From: Mesonia sp.
Lineage (GTDB): Bacteria; Bacteroidota; Bacteroidia; Flavobacteriales; Flavobacteriaceae
Length of the DNA: 40,644 bases
NCBI GenBank assembly: GCA_012964435.1
Contig: DTTX01000041.1
Span: 109,303 to 149,946, forward strand
Direction of reading: 5' to 3'
Shown in pieces: positions 23,580 through 32,033 of this stretch (position 1 is its first letter; each line of letters opens with the position of its first letter). A model generated the notes under the pieces. The model saw only the letters and a program-made list of their open reading frames with translations, did no database searches and was not told where the DNA came from. Position numbers and translations under genes: made by a program.

Positions 23580-26065
23580 TATTTCCCAAGCGATAAAAGG
23601 TTTGCAAATAATTTATAAGCTCCTGAAACTCCTGCCGGAAATTCTCTAAAAAAGCTTAAACCGGTATATACATAATGTCCTTTACCGTAATTGGCAACCA
23701 ATAAACTTCCTTTTAATTCTTCTTCACCTTCGTCTTTCATTCCTAAAATAGGGGTAAACTCTTCACTCCATTTATCAGGAAAATACAATCCACGTTCTTG
23801 CACCCAACCTTCAAAATCTTTTTTTGTGATTTTGTTAGGCGTATTTAAAACCGGATGATCTTTCGCTAAGAAATTCACTTTAGAAAATTCATCTGTTACG
23901 CGATCGTAAGAAAGCTGAAGCGAGTAAGGAGCAATATTTTCGGTAATTAAACCTCGATGTTTGTTGTATTGAACCACCATCGTTCCGCCATTTTTTACAT
24001 AATCGAACAACGTTTGTTGCTTAAAAGCTAATTCATCTTGCGTATTGTATGCGCGAATGCCAACAACAACCGCATCAAAATCTTGAAGTTTTGCAGTCGT
24101 GATTTCTGAAGGTTTTAGCAATTCTACATCATAACCAATGGCGCGTAAACTCTCAGGAACCACATCGCCGGCACCTTGAATGTAAGCGATCTTATTTCCT
24201 TTTTTCTGAATATTTAGTTTGATCACTTTTGTTTTTGCGGGTAACATTACCGTTTGCTGAGGAATATGATCATAACTAATTACATTTACTTCTTTGCTAA
24301 ACAGCTCTTCGCCGTCTTGAAAAACGGGTTGTATGAATGCTTCATCATCATTTTCCGGTGGAGTTAAAGTGAAAGTAAAGGTTTGAGAAGCTCCTTTTTG
24401 AGCTAAATTCACTTCCATAGATTGCGGACTCACTTGCCAATTTTCAGGAAGATCTAGCGATAATTTTCCACCTAGATCGTTTTTATAAGCGGTCACTTTT
24501 ACATTTACCTGTTTGGGTTTATTGTCTTTAAATATTAAGGTTGAATTTTCTAAAGCTACAGAAACTTCAGGAACAATTGCCAAAGGTTCACACACTTCAC
24601 CATCTACAGGATCGTTGGTTTTATAAACCAAATCTCTAGTGAAACTGATGTTTTTTCCGTCAATTTTCAACACAAATTCCGCTTGAATTGGTGCCGGTGT
24701 TTCTGGTAAACCGATTAAAGATTCGTCTTCCACAGCATACATTCCTAAACTACTCGGTGCGTTTAACCAATAAGGATTGGTGTAATTGATCGAGGAAGGA
24801 ATTTTGGCTGAAATACTTTTATAAAAAGGCTCGTTATTGGTTAATGTTGAATTAATTTGAACCTCTTCCTTTAAATGTGAAAATGAAATTTTTTCAAGTT
24901 GAATTTTCGCCGAACTTCTATTAGTGGCTTCCAGATTAATTTTTAGGACTGAATTTTTCGTAGCAAATTCAGTGGAAGTGTTTGCCTCTAGATATAAACC
25001 GGCGCAAGCGGTAATAATATGAGTGATTTCTTCAGTTTTAATGACTCGCCAATGCTTATTTTCTAATTGCTGAATGAGTTGGTAAGCTTCCATTAACTGC
25101 GGAAGACTTTCTGAAGGATTTTCAAAATTGTAGTTTTCTTCAACTTCAGCTAAGATCTTACTGATCTTTTTGCCTCCTTTTACACGGGACCAAGTGGTAT
25201 TAATGCCTGCAAAAATATCTCCGTTTTCGGGGAAATCTCCTTTGATTAATTCGATATATTCAGTCGATTTACCACGTTCAGAAGTATTCCCGAATCCTTG
25301 AGATTTATGTTCACTTCGACTTAGGGAAGCGATTTCAGAATTAGACATTCCGCGAGTTGGGTAATACGTGCCAATATCGTATTTGAGAAAGTTAGATTTA
25401 TCGGCAGCTTCAAATTTTTCTTGACTACCGTAAAACCACCACGAAGTGTTGAAAAATAAGCGTTTAGGTTGCCAAGTAGAAAAGTTTTCTAATTGTTCCG
25501 GATAAACATTTTTATTAGCAGCTTTGTCAAAAGCTTCTACACTTAACATAGCAGAAGTCGTGTGATGCCCGTGCGTGCTGCCCGGCGTACGATGGTCGAA
25601 TCTGTTAATTATAATATCAGGCTGAAATTTTCGAATAGTCTTGATCACATCACGCATGACTTCATCTTCATTCCAGATCGCTAAAGTTTCTTTTGGCGTT
25701 TTAGAATAACCAAAATCGTTGGCTCTCGAGAAAAATTGCTCACCACCGTCTATTTTACGAGCAGCTAATAATTCTTCGGTACGAATTACACCGAGTAACT
25801 CTCTAATTTCGGGTCCGATTAAGTTTTGACCGCCATCACCACGTGTTAGCGAAAGGTATGCTGTTCTTGCGTGAACTTTGTTAGAAAAATAGGAGATGAG
25901 TCGGGTATTTTCGTCATCGGGATGTGCTGCAAAATATAAAACCGAACCTAAGAAGTTGAGTTTTTGTATGCTTTCAAAAATTTCTGAACTGTTAAGTTTT
26001 TCGGGATTTTGTGCGTTTGAAAATTGATAGGTAATAAGTAAAAATAACAGAATGATTTTTTTCAT
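23579..26065 (-). CDS. PIG-L family deacetylase, exported
   Basis: 828 residues. Signal peptide MKKIILLFLLITYQFSNAQ, then the LmbE/PIG-L zinc deacetylase domain with AAHPDDENTR (AHPDDE at 47-52), DGGQN and, further on, the NRFDHRTPGSTHGHH motif with the late zinc-site histidines. Residues about 380-600 contain beta-sandwich-like repeats (including an NEW-type LENSTLIF segment). The C-terminal 200 residues resemble a ThuA/glutamine-amidotransferase-like fold (VVGIRAYNTQDEL, VANYGKGHYVYTGLSF). It probably deacetylates an N-acetyl sugar conjugate in the periplasm. Its stop is coupled to the 36-residue peptide and then the symporter. Confidence 0.9.
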   Translation of the reverse strand: MKKIILLFLLITYQFSNAQNPEKLNSSEIFESIQKLNFLGSVLYFAAHPDDENTRLISYFSNKVHARTAYLSLTRGDGGQNLIGPEIRELLGVIRTEELLAARKIDGGEQFFSRANDFGYSKTPKETLAIWNEDEVMRDVIKTIRKFQPDIIINRFDHRTPGSTHGHHTTSAMLSVEAFDKAANKNVYPEQLENFSTWQPKRLFFNTSWWFYGSQEKFEAADKSNFLKYDIGTYYPTRGMSNSEIASLSRSEHKSQGFGNTSERGKSTEYIELIKGDFPENGDIFAGINTTWSRVKGGKKISKILAEVEENYNFENPSESLPQLMEAYQLIQQLENKHWRVIKTEEITHIITACAGLYLEANTSTEFATKNSVLKINLEATNRSSAKIQLEKISFSHLKEEVQINSTLTNNEPFYKSISAKIPSSINYTNPYWLNAPSSLGMYAVEDESLIGLPETPAPIQAEFVLKIDGKNISFTRDLVYKTNDPVDGEVCEPLAIVPEVSVALENSTLIFKDNKPKQVNVKVTAYKNDLGGKLSLDLPENWQVSPQSMEVNLAQKGASQTFTFTLTPPENDDEAFIQPVFQDGEELFSKEVNVISYDHIPQQTVMLPAKTKVIKLNIQKKGNKIAYIQGAGDVVPESLRAIGYDVELLKPSEITTAKLQDFDAVVVGIRAYNTQDELAFKQQTLFDYVKNGGTMVVQYNKHRGLITENIAPYSLQLSYDRVTDEFSKVNFLAKDHPVLNTPNKITKKDFEGWVQERGLYFPDKWSEEFTPILGMKDEGEEELKGSLLVANYGKGHYVYTGLSFFREFPAGVSGAYKLFANLLSLGK

Positions 26066-26151
26066 CTGGGAGCGTCTTTTTTAGAAATCTCCCAAATATA
26101 AGAAGTTTAGAAATGCTGTAGAAATTAGAATTGATAACTTCTTCTATTGTT

Positions 26152-26547
26152 TTAATAGAAATAAGCCACCCAAAATAAAACACTCACATATAACCAAAGT
26201 ACAACAAAGAAAATATGAACGAAAGTTTCAAATGTTTTTCCTTTCCATAATTGGTTTGAATATCCGAAAAACTGTATAAAAAGTCGTAAGCTCCAGAATA
26301 TTGCAAGTCCTAGACTTATAGTTTTGCCGAGTTTTGTTGTTGTTAATTCTATTGCAGAAGTTAAACATAACAATCCCATAAGCAATACAATAAGTGCTAC
26401 AAAAAATGTATGAATACTCATCATTTGTCTATTAACTAGACTAAGTGATTTCAATTCTATCTTCCAATTGAAGTATCTAGGGAATATAAGGTGAATCAAT
26501 GCGAGTAAAATAAATAATACTCCAATAATTTTTAAATGAATTACCAT
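26152..26547 (-). CDS. Hypothetical four-helix membrane protein
   Basis: 131 residues, almost entirely hydrophobic, with four predicted helices (LKIIGVLFILLALIHLIF; FFVALIVLLMGLLCLTSA; ISLGLAIFWSLRLFI; FVHIFFVVLWLYVSVLFWV). I do not recognise a named family. It begins 7 bases after the methyltransferase gene stop and is the last gene of the tight cassette 28442-26152. Confidence 0.75.
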   Translation of the reverse strand: MVIHLKIIGVLFILLALIHLIFPRYFNWKIELKSLSLVNRQMMSIHTFFVALIVLLMGLLCLTSAIELTTTKLGKTISLGLAIFWSLRLFIQFFGYSNQLWKGKTFETFVHIFFVVLWLYVSVLFWVAYFY

Positions 26548-26554
26548 TTATTCA

Positions 26555-27307
26555 TTATTTAGAACTTTCAAAAATTGACATAAATGGAGTGAATTTTCTT
26601 TCTTTGAATGAAAGAAGGCCCGCGTTAGTGAAAGCTTGTTTCCAAGTCTTTCTTGAAAAGAAGTGAGTGAAGCCAACTGAAAAAGCAAAGAAATTAGGAA
26701 TGTCCCTTAAATGTTCTACCGTAATGATTTTGCCATTTGATTTACAAATTCTGTTACATTCTTTTAAAAAAGCTACTCTTTCTTTTTCTTCTCTTATTTC
26801 GTGAGCGGCAGAAAGAAGAAAAACTAAGTCTGTTGAATTATCTTCTAAAGGAATTTTATTCGATTTTATATCTTTAGTATTAGGGTAAACCAAACTTACT
26901 TTTCTAGCTCTTATTATTGCAGGTTCTGTATGTTTCTTTTGATCGTAAAAATCGAAAACTTTCAAGTCTGCATCGGGAAATTTATCTTTCAGAATAAAAC
27001 TTGTTTCATCAAAACCAGCATTAATATTCACGATTTGTTTTGGTTTAGACTTATCAAGAGATAGTTTCTTTAACCAATTAAAGTTGTAGTAACCAGAAAA
27101 ATCATAAACATATGCAGAGATTATTAGTGGCATAAGTAAACCATAGGTAAAAGCGATACTTATAATCCAATACCAAATGCTCGGAAAGTCTAAGAGATAT
27201 ATGATTAAAATTAAAGCAATCCAAACTAAGATTCCGATGACATAAAAATGTCTATTAAAGCTTAAAATATTTAGAACACCTTGAAATTTTCTTCTTTTTA
27301 ATTCCAT
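26555..27307 (-). CDS. Membrane-anchored class I SAM-dependent methyltransferase
   Basis: 250 residues. Two N-terminal membrane helices (about 20-65; VIGILVWIALILIIYLL and WIISIAFTYGLLMPLII) precede a Rossmann methyltransferase domain starting at PKQIVNINAGFDETS, a divergent motif I lacking the usual GxGxG. Later FLLSAAHEIREEKERVAFLKEC and SNGKIITVEHLRD correspond to motifs II-III of UbiE/Ubi-like enzymes. Substrate unknown, probably a membrane lipid or quinone-like molecule given the anchors. Its start overlaps the DUF2071 stop by 10 bases. Confidence 0.8.
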   Translation of the reverse strand: MELKRRKFQGVLNILSFNRHFYVIGILVWIALILIIYLLDFPSIWYWIISIAFTYGLLMPLIISAYVYDFSGYYNFNWLKKLSLDKSKPKQIVNINAGFDETSFILKDKFPDADLKVFDFYDQKKHTEPAIIRARKVSLVYPNTKDIKSNKIPLEDNSTDLVFLLSAAHEIREEKERVAFLKECNRICKSNGKIITVEHLRDIPNFFAFSVGFTHFFSRKTWKQAFTNAGLLSFKERKFTPFMSIFESSK

Positions 27308-28032
27308 TTTTCTAATTTTCCTTTTTTCCAGTGATAAGGTACATTTTCAATCTCAAAGGCGTTAGCTAAAACAGCACCTTTTAATTGTAAAGAATTCAAA
27401 AAGCTAAAATGATATTCAGAAACTGCTAAGGGTTTAGGTTTCCAGTTTTTTCTGACTCCTAAAATGATTAAAACACTATTTTCTTTTTTATTAAATGTAA
27501 ACGTGTGTGGTAAAGGACCGGCAAATTTTCGAGCATCCTTCCAATCTTTAAATGGAGATTTTGTAGGTAGTTGTATATCGTCTACGCTTTTATCTATAAC
27601 TAATTTGAAATCTGATTTCTTTGAAGATATTATTTTATTTTTTGCATTTTCTGTTTGACTAATATCGGTTGTGGTATAATTGTAATGTGTAAAGATATTG
27701 CCGAAAAACTGCATCTTCTTTTTATTGGTTTCAGATTTAATAATATATAAACCTCTTAGTCTTTTACCCGCTTTATTTCTGTATTTCACAAAGATTCTAA
27801 AACCAATCAGAAAAAAATCATTTCCCATAAATTCAGGAAAGTTTTTAGGTCGAAGATTCTTGGTCTGCACCATTGCAATTGCAACAAATGCCCATTTATT
27901 ATCATAGGTGTCTAATTCAAGATGATCTGGTATTAAATCTTCAAGCTCTTCTTTGGGAACTGCAAAAGTCAAGACTATAGAACTTTTGAAAAAAGCATCG
28001 ACAGCAAATGGGTGATTTTTTAAAAAATTCAT
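27298..28032 (-). CDS. DUF2071 (YqjF-like) protein
   Basis: 244 residues related to DUF2071/YqjF and acetoacetate-decarboxylase-like folds: LTFAVPKEELEDLIPDHLELDTYDNKW is the typical opening and FFLIGFRIFVKYRNKAGKRLRGLY the central part. The catalytic lysine of acetoacetate decarboxylase cannot be assigned here. No enzymatic activity is established for the family. Its ATG overlaps the stop of the DoxX-like frame by 4 bases (ATGA type) and its stop overlaps the methyltransferase start by 10 bases. Confidence 0.85.
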   Translation of the reverse strand: MNFLKNHPFAVDAFFKSSIVLTFAVPKEELEDLIPDHLELDTYDNKWAFVAIAMVQTKNLRPKNFPEFMGNDFFLIGFRIFVKYRNKAGKRLRGLYIIKSETNKKKMQFFGNIFTHYNYTTTDISQTENAKNKIISSKKSDFKLVIDKSVDDIQLPTKSPFKDWKDARKFAGPLPHTFTFNKKENSVLIILGVRKNWKPKPLAVSEYHFSFLNSLQLKGAVLANAFEIENVPYHWKKGKLEKWN

Positions 28033-28424
28033 ATAGATTCAATTTTTTTATTCAGCTTAAATTCATTTAGATATATTATGAATACAAATAGGAGTGCGAA
28101 GAGAAAATTAAACTTTCCCCATAATAATAAGTTAGGCACTAAAATAAATTCTAAAACATTCATTGCCATAACAGCTGTTATTTGAATAATCGCATTTAGC
28201 CTAGACTTAAATTTAGAAATTACCCATAAAGCCATTATGACTTCTAAAATACCTATTAAAATTGTTAAAGTTCTTGAATATTCATCACCTAAAATTTCAG
28301 CAACAATTTCAGTATGCCTAGGTACAAAATTTAAAATTTTACATACTAAACCATTAATTAACCAAACAATAGCAATAAATGCAGTAAGTGTAAAGTGAAG
28401 CGTTTTGATTAGCTTTTTCTTTGA
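28029..28424 (-). CDS. DoxX-like membrane protein with no canonical start codon
   Basis: The minus frame is open from 28442 (after a TAG at 28445-28443) to the TGA at 28029-28031, giving up to 137 residues with a DoxX-like pattern: KKKLIKTLHFTLTAFIAIV, then a polar loop VCKILNFVPRHTE, two more helices and LEFILVPNLLLWGKF. The region before the first ATG (28235) contains a full first helix and the loop, but no ATG, GTG or TTG in frame. Either it starts at a rare codon, or it is a start-less pseudogene, or only the last 68 residues are made. The chosen 5' end is approximate. Confidence 0.55.
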   Translation of the reverse strand, partial: SKKKLIKTLHFTLTAFIAIVWLINGLVCKILNFVPRHTEIVAEILGDEYSRTLTILIGILEVIMALWVISKFKSRLNAIIQITAVMAMNVLEFILVPNLLLWGKFNFLFALLFVFIIYLNEFKLNKKIESI

Positions 28425-28449
28425 GTTTAAACTATAAAGATACTAAAAA

Positions 28450-28998
28450 TTACAATGCATCTTTCCCTTCATCTGGAGAATCGATAAAGGCATCTTTTTT
28501 TACTAATGAAACTGCTTTTTGAAGAATTAAATTATTCGGGTAAGTAATTAACTCGCCTTCTGAAGTTCTTAAATGAATTTGAAAAGCCTTAATATCTTCA
28601 ATAATGGCGATCACCGGAAAATCTTTATCGTGAATCTTAATTTCGTCTCCTATTTTATAAGGAAAAGAAAAGAACATAATCACTCCCGAAGTAATATTGC
28701 TAAGAATCGACCAAACTGCAAAAAGACCAATCCCGATCACTGCAAAAACCGATGAAAATACTAAAGTTACATCTCGAACTTGAACGCCCCAAACCAAGAG
28801 CAAAACAAAAATTGCCAGAAAGAACACCAAGAAGTTAATGTACCTTACCATTAATTGTACGCGCGCCAAATTAATATTCGATCGCTTTCCTACTTTATTG
28901 GCTGCTGTAGTTAGTATAAAACGAAAAACAATTAAAAAAATAAACGCCGCAAGCGTATAAATAAACTCATCGTGAAACTTATCGAAAAGCGCTGACAT
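28450..28998 (-). CDS. Small MscS-type mechanosensitive channel
   Basis: 182-residue inner membrane protein. Three hydrophobic helices (about 15-30, 50-70, 80-110) lead to the pore-lining helix region VFAVIGIGLFAVWSILSNITSG, followed by the beta domain IKIHDKDFPVIAIIEDI, FQIHLRTSEGELITYPNNLI typical of MscS. It is shorter than E. coli MscS because the C-terminal alpha/beta vestibule is cut down. It relieves hypo-osmotic stress. It lies between Maf and the DoxX-like cassette in the same direction. Confidence 0.9.
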   Translation of the reverse strand: MSALFDKFHDEFIYTLAAFIFLIVFRFILTTAANKVGKRSNINLARVQLMVRYINFLVFFLAIFVLLLVWGVQVRDVTLVFSSVFAVIGIGLFAVWSILSNITSGVIMFFSFPYKIGDEIKIHDKDFPVIAIIEDIKAFQIHLRTSEGELITYPNNLILQKAVSLVKKDAFIDSPDEGKDAL

Positions 28999-29057
28999 AT
29001 ATTCGGATTTTCATACAAATATATACGTTTGCCGCATTGAAAATTCTGTAAGTTCGG

Positions 29058-29639
29058 TTAAAATTTCAATAATTCGTCGTAGAGTAAATGAGTGGGCATT
29101 CCCATGACGGTAAAGTAAGAACCTTCAATTTTTTGAACCCCGATTTGACCGATCCATTCTTGTATTCCGTAGGCGCCGGCTTTATCGAAAGGTTGATGAT
29201 TTTCAATGTAATGTTCAATTTCTTCAGAAGAGAGTTCTTTAAAGTAAACTACTGTTTTGTCGCAGAAAGTTTTTGTTTTTTGAGTCGATTTTAAACAAAC
29301 AGAAGAAATTACTTCGTGGGTTCTTCCTGATAAATTCTGAAGCATTTTTGTAGCTTCAGTTTTATCTTTTGGTTTTCCTAAAGCTTGATCGTCGATGCAA
29401 ACAATAGTATCGCCGGTGATTAAAATTTCATTTTCAGCTAAATCATTTTCAAAAGCTTTTGCTTTTAATTCGGCTAAAAATAGAGCGATTTCTTCCCCTT
29501 TTAATTCATCTGGATAAATCTCTTCCACCGGTTTTAATCTAATCTCAACATCTAAGTCGAGATCTTTTAAAAATTGTTGTCGGCGTGGAGAACCAGAGGC
29601 GAGTAAGATTTTCTTTTGCGTAAGTTTTTCTTTCAGCAT
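29058..29639 (-). CDS. maf: Maf family nucleotide pyrophosphatase
   Basis: 193 residues, the usual Maf length. The N-terminal LLASGSPRRQQFL motif and the GDTIVCIDDQALGKP block (catalytic Asp) identify a house-cleaning NTP pyrophosphatase that hydrolyses dTTP, UTP or modified pyrimidine nucleotides. AGAYGIQEWI and FTVMGMPTHLL are intact. It lies 9 bases after the UbiA gene in the same direction. Confidence 0.95.
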   Translation of the reverse strand: MLKEKLTQKKILLASGSPRRQQFLKDLDLDVEIRLKPVEEIYPDELKGEEIALFLAELKAKAFENDLAENEILITGDTIVCIDDQALGKPKDKTEATKMLQNLSGRTHEVISSVCLKSTQKTKTFCDKTVVYFKELSSEEIEHYIENHQPFDKAGAYGIQEWIGQIGVQKIEGSYFTVMGMPTHLLYDELLKF

Positions 29640-29648
29640 CTCAAAAAA

Positions 29649-30560
29649 TTATAAAAGAATAAATTGGTATAAGCCAATAGAAATAAGTCCGAAAAACATA
29701 ATTAGCTTCAGTACAAAACTTAGATGTTTATAGTGTTTTTTATCGGTTGCAGCCCAAATTTTAACCATCACGTAGAGTAGTGGAGCCACGATTAAGACCA
29801 ACGCATACATTAACGAATAGGTGTGATGGTATAAATATTCATATAAATAATATAAAACGGCAACTAAAGGTAATACCGCAACTGCAAAGATTATTTTGTT
29901 GGTGCGATCTTGACCTAACGCAATAGGTAACGTATGAATACCTGCTTTGTGGTCGCCATTAATATCTTGTTGATCTTTTACCATTTCTCGAACCCAATTC
30001 AGTAAAAAAGCGAAAACAGCATAATCGATTAAAATTGAAAATATGGTTTGTTGAGAGACTTTATTTTGCGTAGTGATCGCCGGCATTAAATCGTAAAGCC
30101 CAACAATAATTATCGTCATCGCTACTAAAAGACTAATGAGAATATTGCTGAGAACTAAGTAACTTTTTAGAGATTTAGCGTATAAATAGAGCAAAGCAGA
30201 AGTTAAAATAAAAATAGCTGTAAACGATGGTTTCTGAATCATATTCGATAGATAAAAACCAAGAAGAACTCCAATAATCGTTAAGCCAAAATATAAATTG
30301 TAAGCTGCTTTTTCTGAAACTTTCTTACCAACGATCACTTTATTAGGTTTATTAATAAGATCGGCTTCTACATCAAAAATATCATTGATCACATTTCCTG
30401 CGGCTGCTAAACAAACGGTAGCAATAACCAATAAAGCGAAACCAAAACTATTTAAGGTAATAGCGATCCCAAAAGGCTCAAACAAGTAATATTTAATAAG
30501 TACTTGCGTAAGAATGATCATTAATAAATTTGGAAATCGTATAAGTTGGAGGTATTTCAT
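29649..30560 (-). CDS. UbiA-family prenyltransferase (geranylgeranylglycerol-phosphate geranylgeranyltransferase-like)
   Basis: 303-residue polytopic membrane protein with about eight helices. The two aspartate-rich motifs are NDIFDVEAD near residue 60 and DQQDINGDHKAG near 190, which bind the prenyl diphosphate through magnesium. Flavobacterial homologues in this operon are commonly annotated after the archaeal ether-lipid enzyme. The sequence alone cannot fix the acceptor, which could be a quinone precursor or a glycerol ether. It lies between the KdsC-like HAD and Maf genes. Confidence 0.85.
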   Translation of the reverse strand: MKYLQLIRFPNLLMIILTQVLIKYYLFEPFGIAITLNSFGFALLVIATVCLAAAGNVINDIFDVEADLINKPNKVIVGKKVSEKAAYNLYFGLTIIGVLLGFYLSNMIQKPSFTAIFILTSALLYLYAKSLKSYLVLSNILISLLVAMTIIIVGLYDLMPAITTQNKVSQQTIFSILIDYAVFAFLLNWVREMVKDQQDINGDHKAGIHTLPIALGQDRTNKIIFAVAVLPLVAVLYYLYEYLYHHTYSLMYALVLIVAPLLYVMVKIWAATDKKHYKHLSFVLKLIMFFGLISIGLYQFILL

Positions 30561-30583
30561 GGAGTTGGGTTACAGTTTTATTT

Positions 30584-30618
30584 AGTTGACAGTTGACAGT
30601 ATTCAGTTAGCAGTTTTT
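30584..30618. repeat. Five tandem heptamers (AGTTGAC-like)
   Basis: AGTTGAC, AGTTGAC, AGTATTC, AGTTAGC, AGTTTTT lie end to end in the 74-base gap between the HAD and UbiA genes. Too short and degenerate to be a CRISPR. Function unknown; similar gttgacag arrays are familiar in flavobacterial intergenic DNA. Confidence 0.55.
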
Positions 30619-30634
30619 TGTTACTAACACCTAA

Positions 30635-31159
30635 TTATTCGTTGCTCATTACTTCATCTACCCATTTTCCTTGAACTTTCATCACTTGCTCAATAAGATC
30701 ACGAACGCAACCTTCACCACCTTTTTTGTGAGAAATATAGCTTGAGATCCCTTTCACTTCAGCAACAGCATCTTGAGGGCAAGCCGGTAGGCCGATTAAT
30801 TTCATGGCGAAGGTATCGGGAATATCATCGCCCATATAAGCTACATTTTCAGCATTAATATTATAGATATCAAAAAACTCATCTAAACATTCTACTTTAT
30901 CTTCTACGCCTAAATGAATATCGGTAATGCCTAAACCACGTAAACGCTTGCGTACGCCTTCATTTTTTCCGCCGGAAATAATACAAACCGTATAGCCGTT
31001 TTTTAAAGCTTTTTTCATCGCGTAACCATCTTTTACGTTCATAGATCTTAGCATTTCTCCATCGGTAGAAACCAATACAGAACCATTGGTAAGAACGCCG
31101 TCTACATCGAAAACAAAAGTGGTAATATCGTTGAGTATTTCTTTATAATTTCTTTCCAT
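30635..31159 (-). CDS. kdsC: HAD hydrolase, KdsC-like (3-deoxy-manno-octulosonate 8-phosphatase)
   Basis: 174-residue C0-type HAD phosphatase. Motif I FVFDVDGVLTNGSVL, motif II CIISGGKN, the conserved lysine region and motif III GDDIPD (YMGDDIPDTFAMKLIG) are in order, and GEGCVRDLIEQVM at the C-terminus is the KdsC signature that reaches the neighbouring subunit's active site. It would dephosphorylate Kdo-8-phosphate to Kdo, one step before KdsB. It overlaps the DUF2520 gene by 17 bases. Confidence 0.87.
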   Translation of the reverse strand: MERNYKEILNDITTFVFDVDGVLTNGSVLVSTDGEMLRSMNVKDGYAMKKALKNGYTVCIISGGKNEGVRKRLRGLGITDIHLGVEDKVECLDEFFDIYNINAENVAYMGDDIPDTFAMKLIGLPACPQDAVAEVKGISSYISHKKGGEGCVRDLIEQVMKVQGKWVDEVMSNE

Positions 31160-31910
31160 CTTGCTGAATTATTGATTGGGTGAGCAATTTATAAATTTCC
31201 TTATAATCGGCATTATTTAATTGCGCTAAATGCTGTTTTATGGTGGCTTGGTCGTTTCTTTTTGCTGGTCCGGTTTGCACACTTTTTGGAGAATGAAGCG
31301 TAGCTTTTTGTGCGGTCTCTTTAATTAGAGCACTTAAAACTTCAAAAGGAACTTCATTTTGATTGCACAGGTCTTCTGCGATCGAATACATATAATTGCT
31401 GAAGTTACAAGCAAAAACGGCTGCAAGGTGTAATTTTTTGCGTTGTTCAGAAGAAATTTCAAATACTTTTTCTGAAATTGAATGGGCTAATTGTTTTAAA
31501 ACCGGAAAATCTTTAGCTGCTGAAGTTTCTATGCAAATCGGTATCTCTTTAAAATTTACTTCGGTCTGTTTTGAAAAAGTTTGCAGCGGATAAAACACGG
31601 CATTTCTTTTTGCGGAAGCAGAAAGCGGAACACTTCCCGAAGAATGTGCAACGATTCCATCAAGATGTGAAAGTTGAGAAAGTTTAGAAATTAGGGCTTC
31701 GATCGCATCATCTTTTATGCAAACTAGAAATACATCGGCGTTTTTTAATTGTGCTAAATCGCTTGTAGTTTGTGTGTTACTTTTAAACACTTCAAGTGAT
31801 GCTTCGCTACGGTTATACACCTGAATTACTTCAACATTTTTAGCCTTTTTAAAAGCTTTGAAAAAATGTGTAGCAACATTTCCTGCGCCAAGAATTACAA
31901 CTTTTATCAT
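31143..31910 (-). CDS. Rossmann-like DUF2520 family protein
   Basis: 255 residues. N-terminal dinucleotide-binding motif VVILGAGNVATHFFKAF, then LVCIKDDAIEALISKL and AHSSGSVPL, followed by a helical C-terminal domain (DUF2520). The arrangement recalls pyrroline-5-carboxylate reductase and 6-phosphogluconate dehydrogenase relatives, but the reaction is unknown. It is the first gene of the run DUF2520-HAD-UbiA-Maf-MscS, and is divergent from ccsBA. Confidence 0.88.
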   Translation of the reverse strand: MIKVVILGAGNVATHFFKAFKKAKNVEVIQVYNRSEASLEVFKSNTQTTSDLAQLKNADVFLVCIKDDAIEALISKLSQLSHLDGIVAHSSGSVPLSASAKRNAVFYPLQTFSKQTEVNFKEIPICIETSAAKDFPVLKQLAHSISEKVFEISSEQRKKLHLAAVFACNFSNYMYSIAEDLCNQNEVPFEVLSALIKETAQKATLHSPKSVQTGPAKRNDQATIKQHLAQLNNADYKEIYKLLTQSIIQQDGKKL

Positions 31911-31977
31911 TCGGCTAAAATATTAAATTCTTTAAGCTTCTTAAAATTAACATTTAATTGAGATTTTGAAAGAAATA

Positions 31978-32011
31978 TTGAAGGCTAATCGGTATAAAAT
32001 GGGTAAATTTG
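31978..32011 (+). promoter_or_regulatory. Promoter of the ccsBA gene
   Basis: -33 TTG at 31978-31980, 23-base spacer, -7 TAAATTTG (32004-32011), an exact TAnnTTTG match. Start site near 32018, about 16 bases before the ATG at 32034. Confidence 0.5.
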
Positions 32012-32033
32012 CAGCGTTTTTAAAGCACTCCTC

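Noticed and set aside
30584-30618. Tandem heptamers as a CRISPR array
   Set aside because: Units are 7 bases with no spacers and diverge quickly; no cas genes are present.
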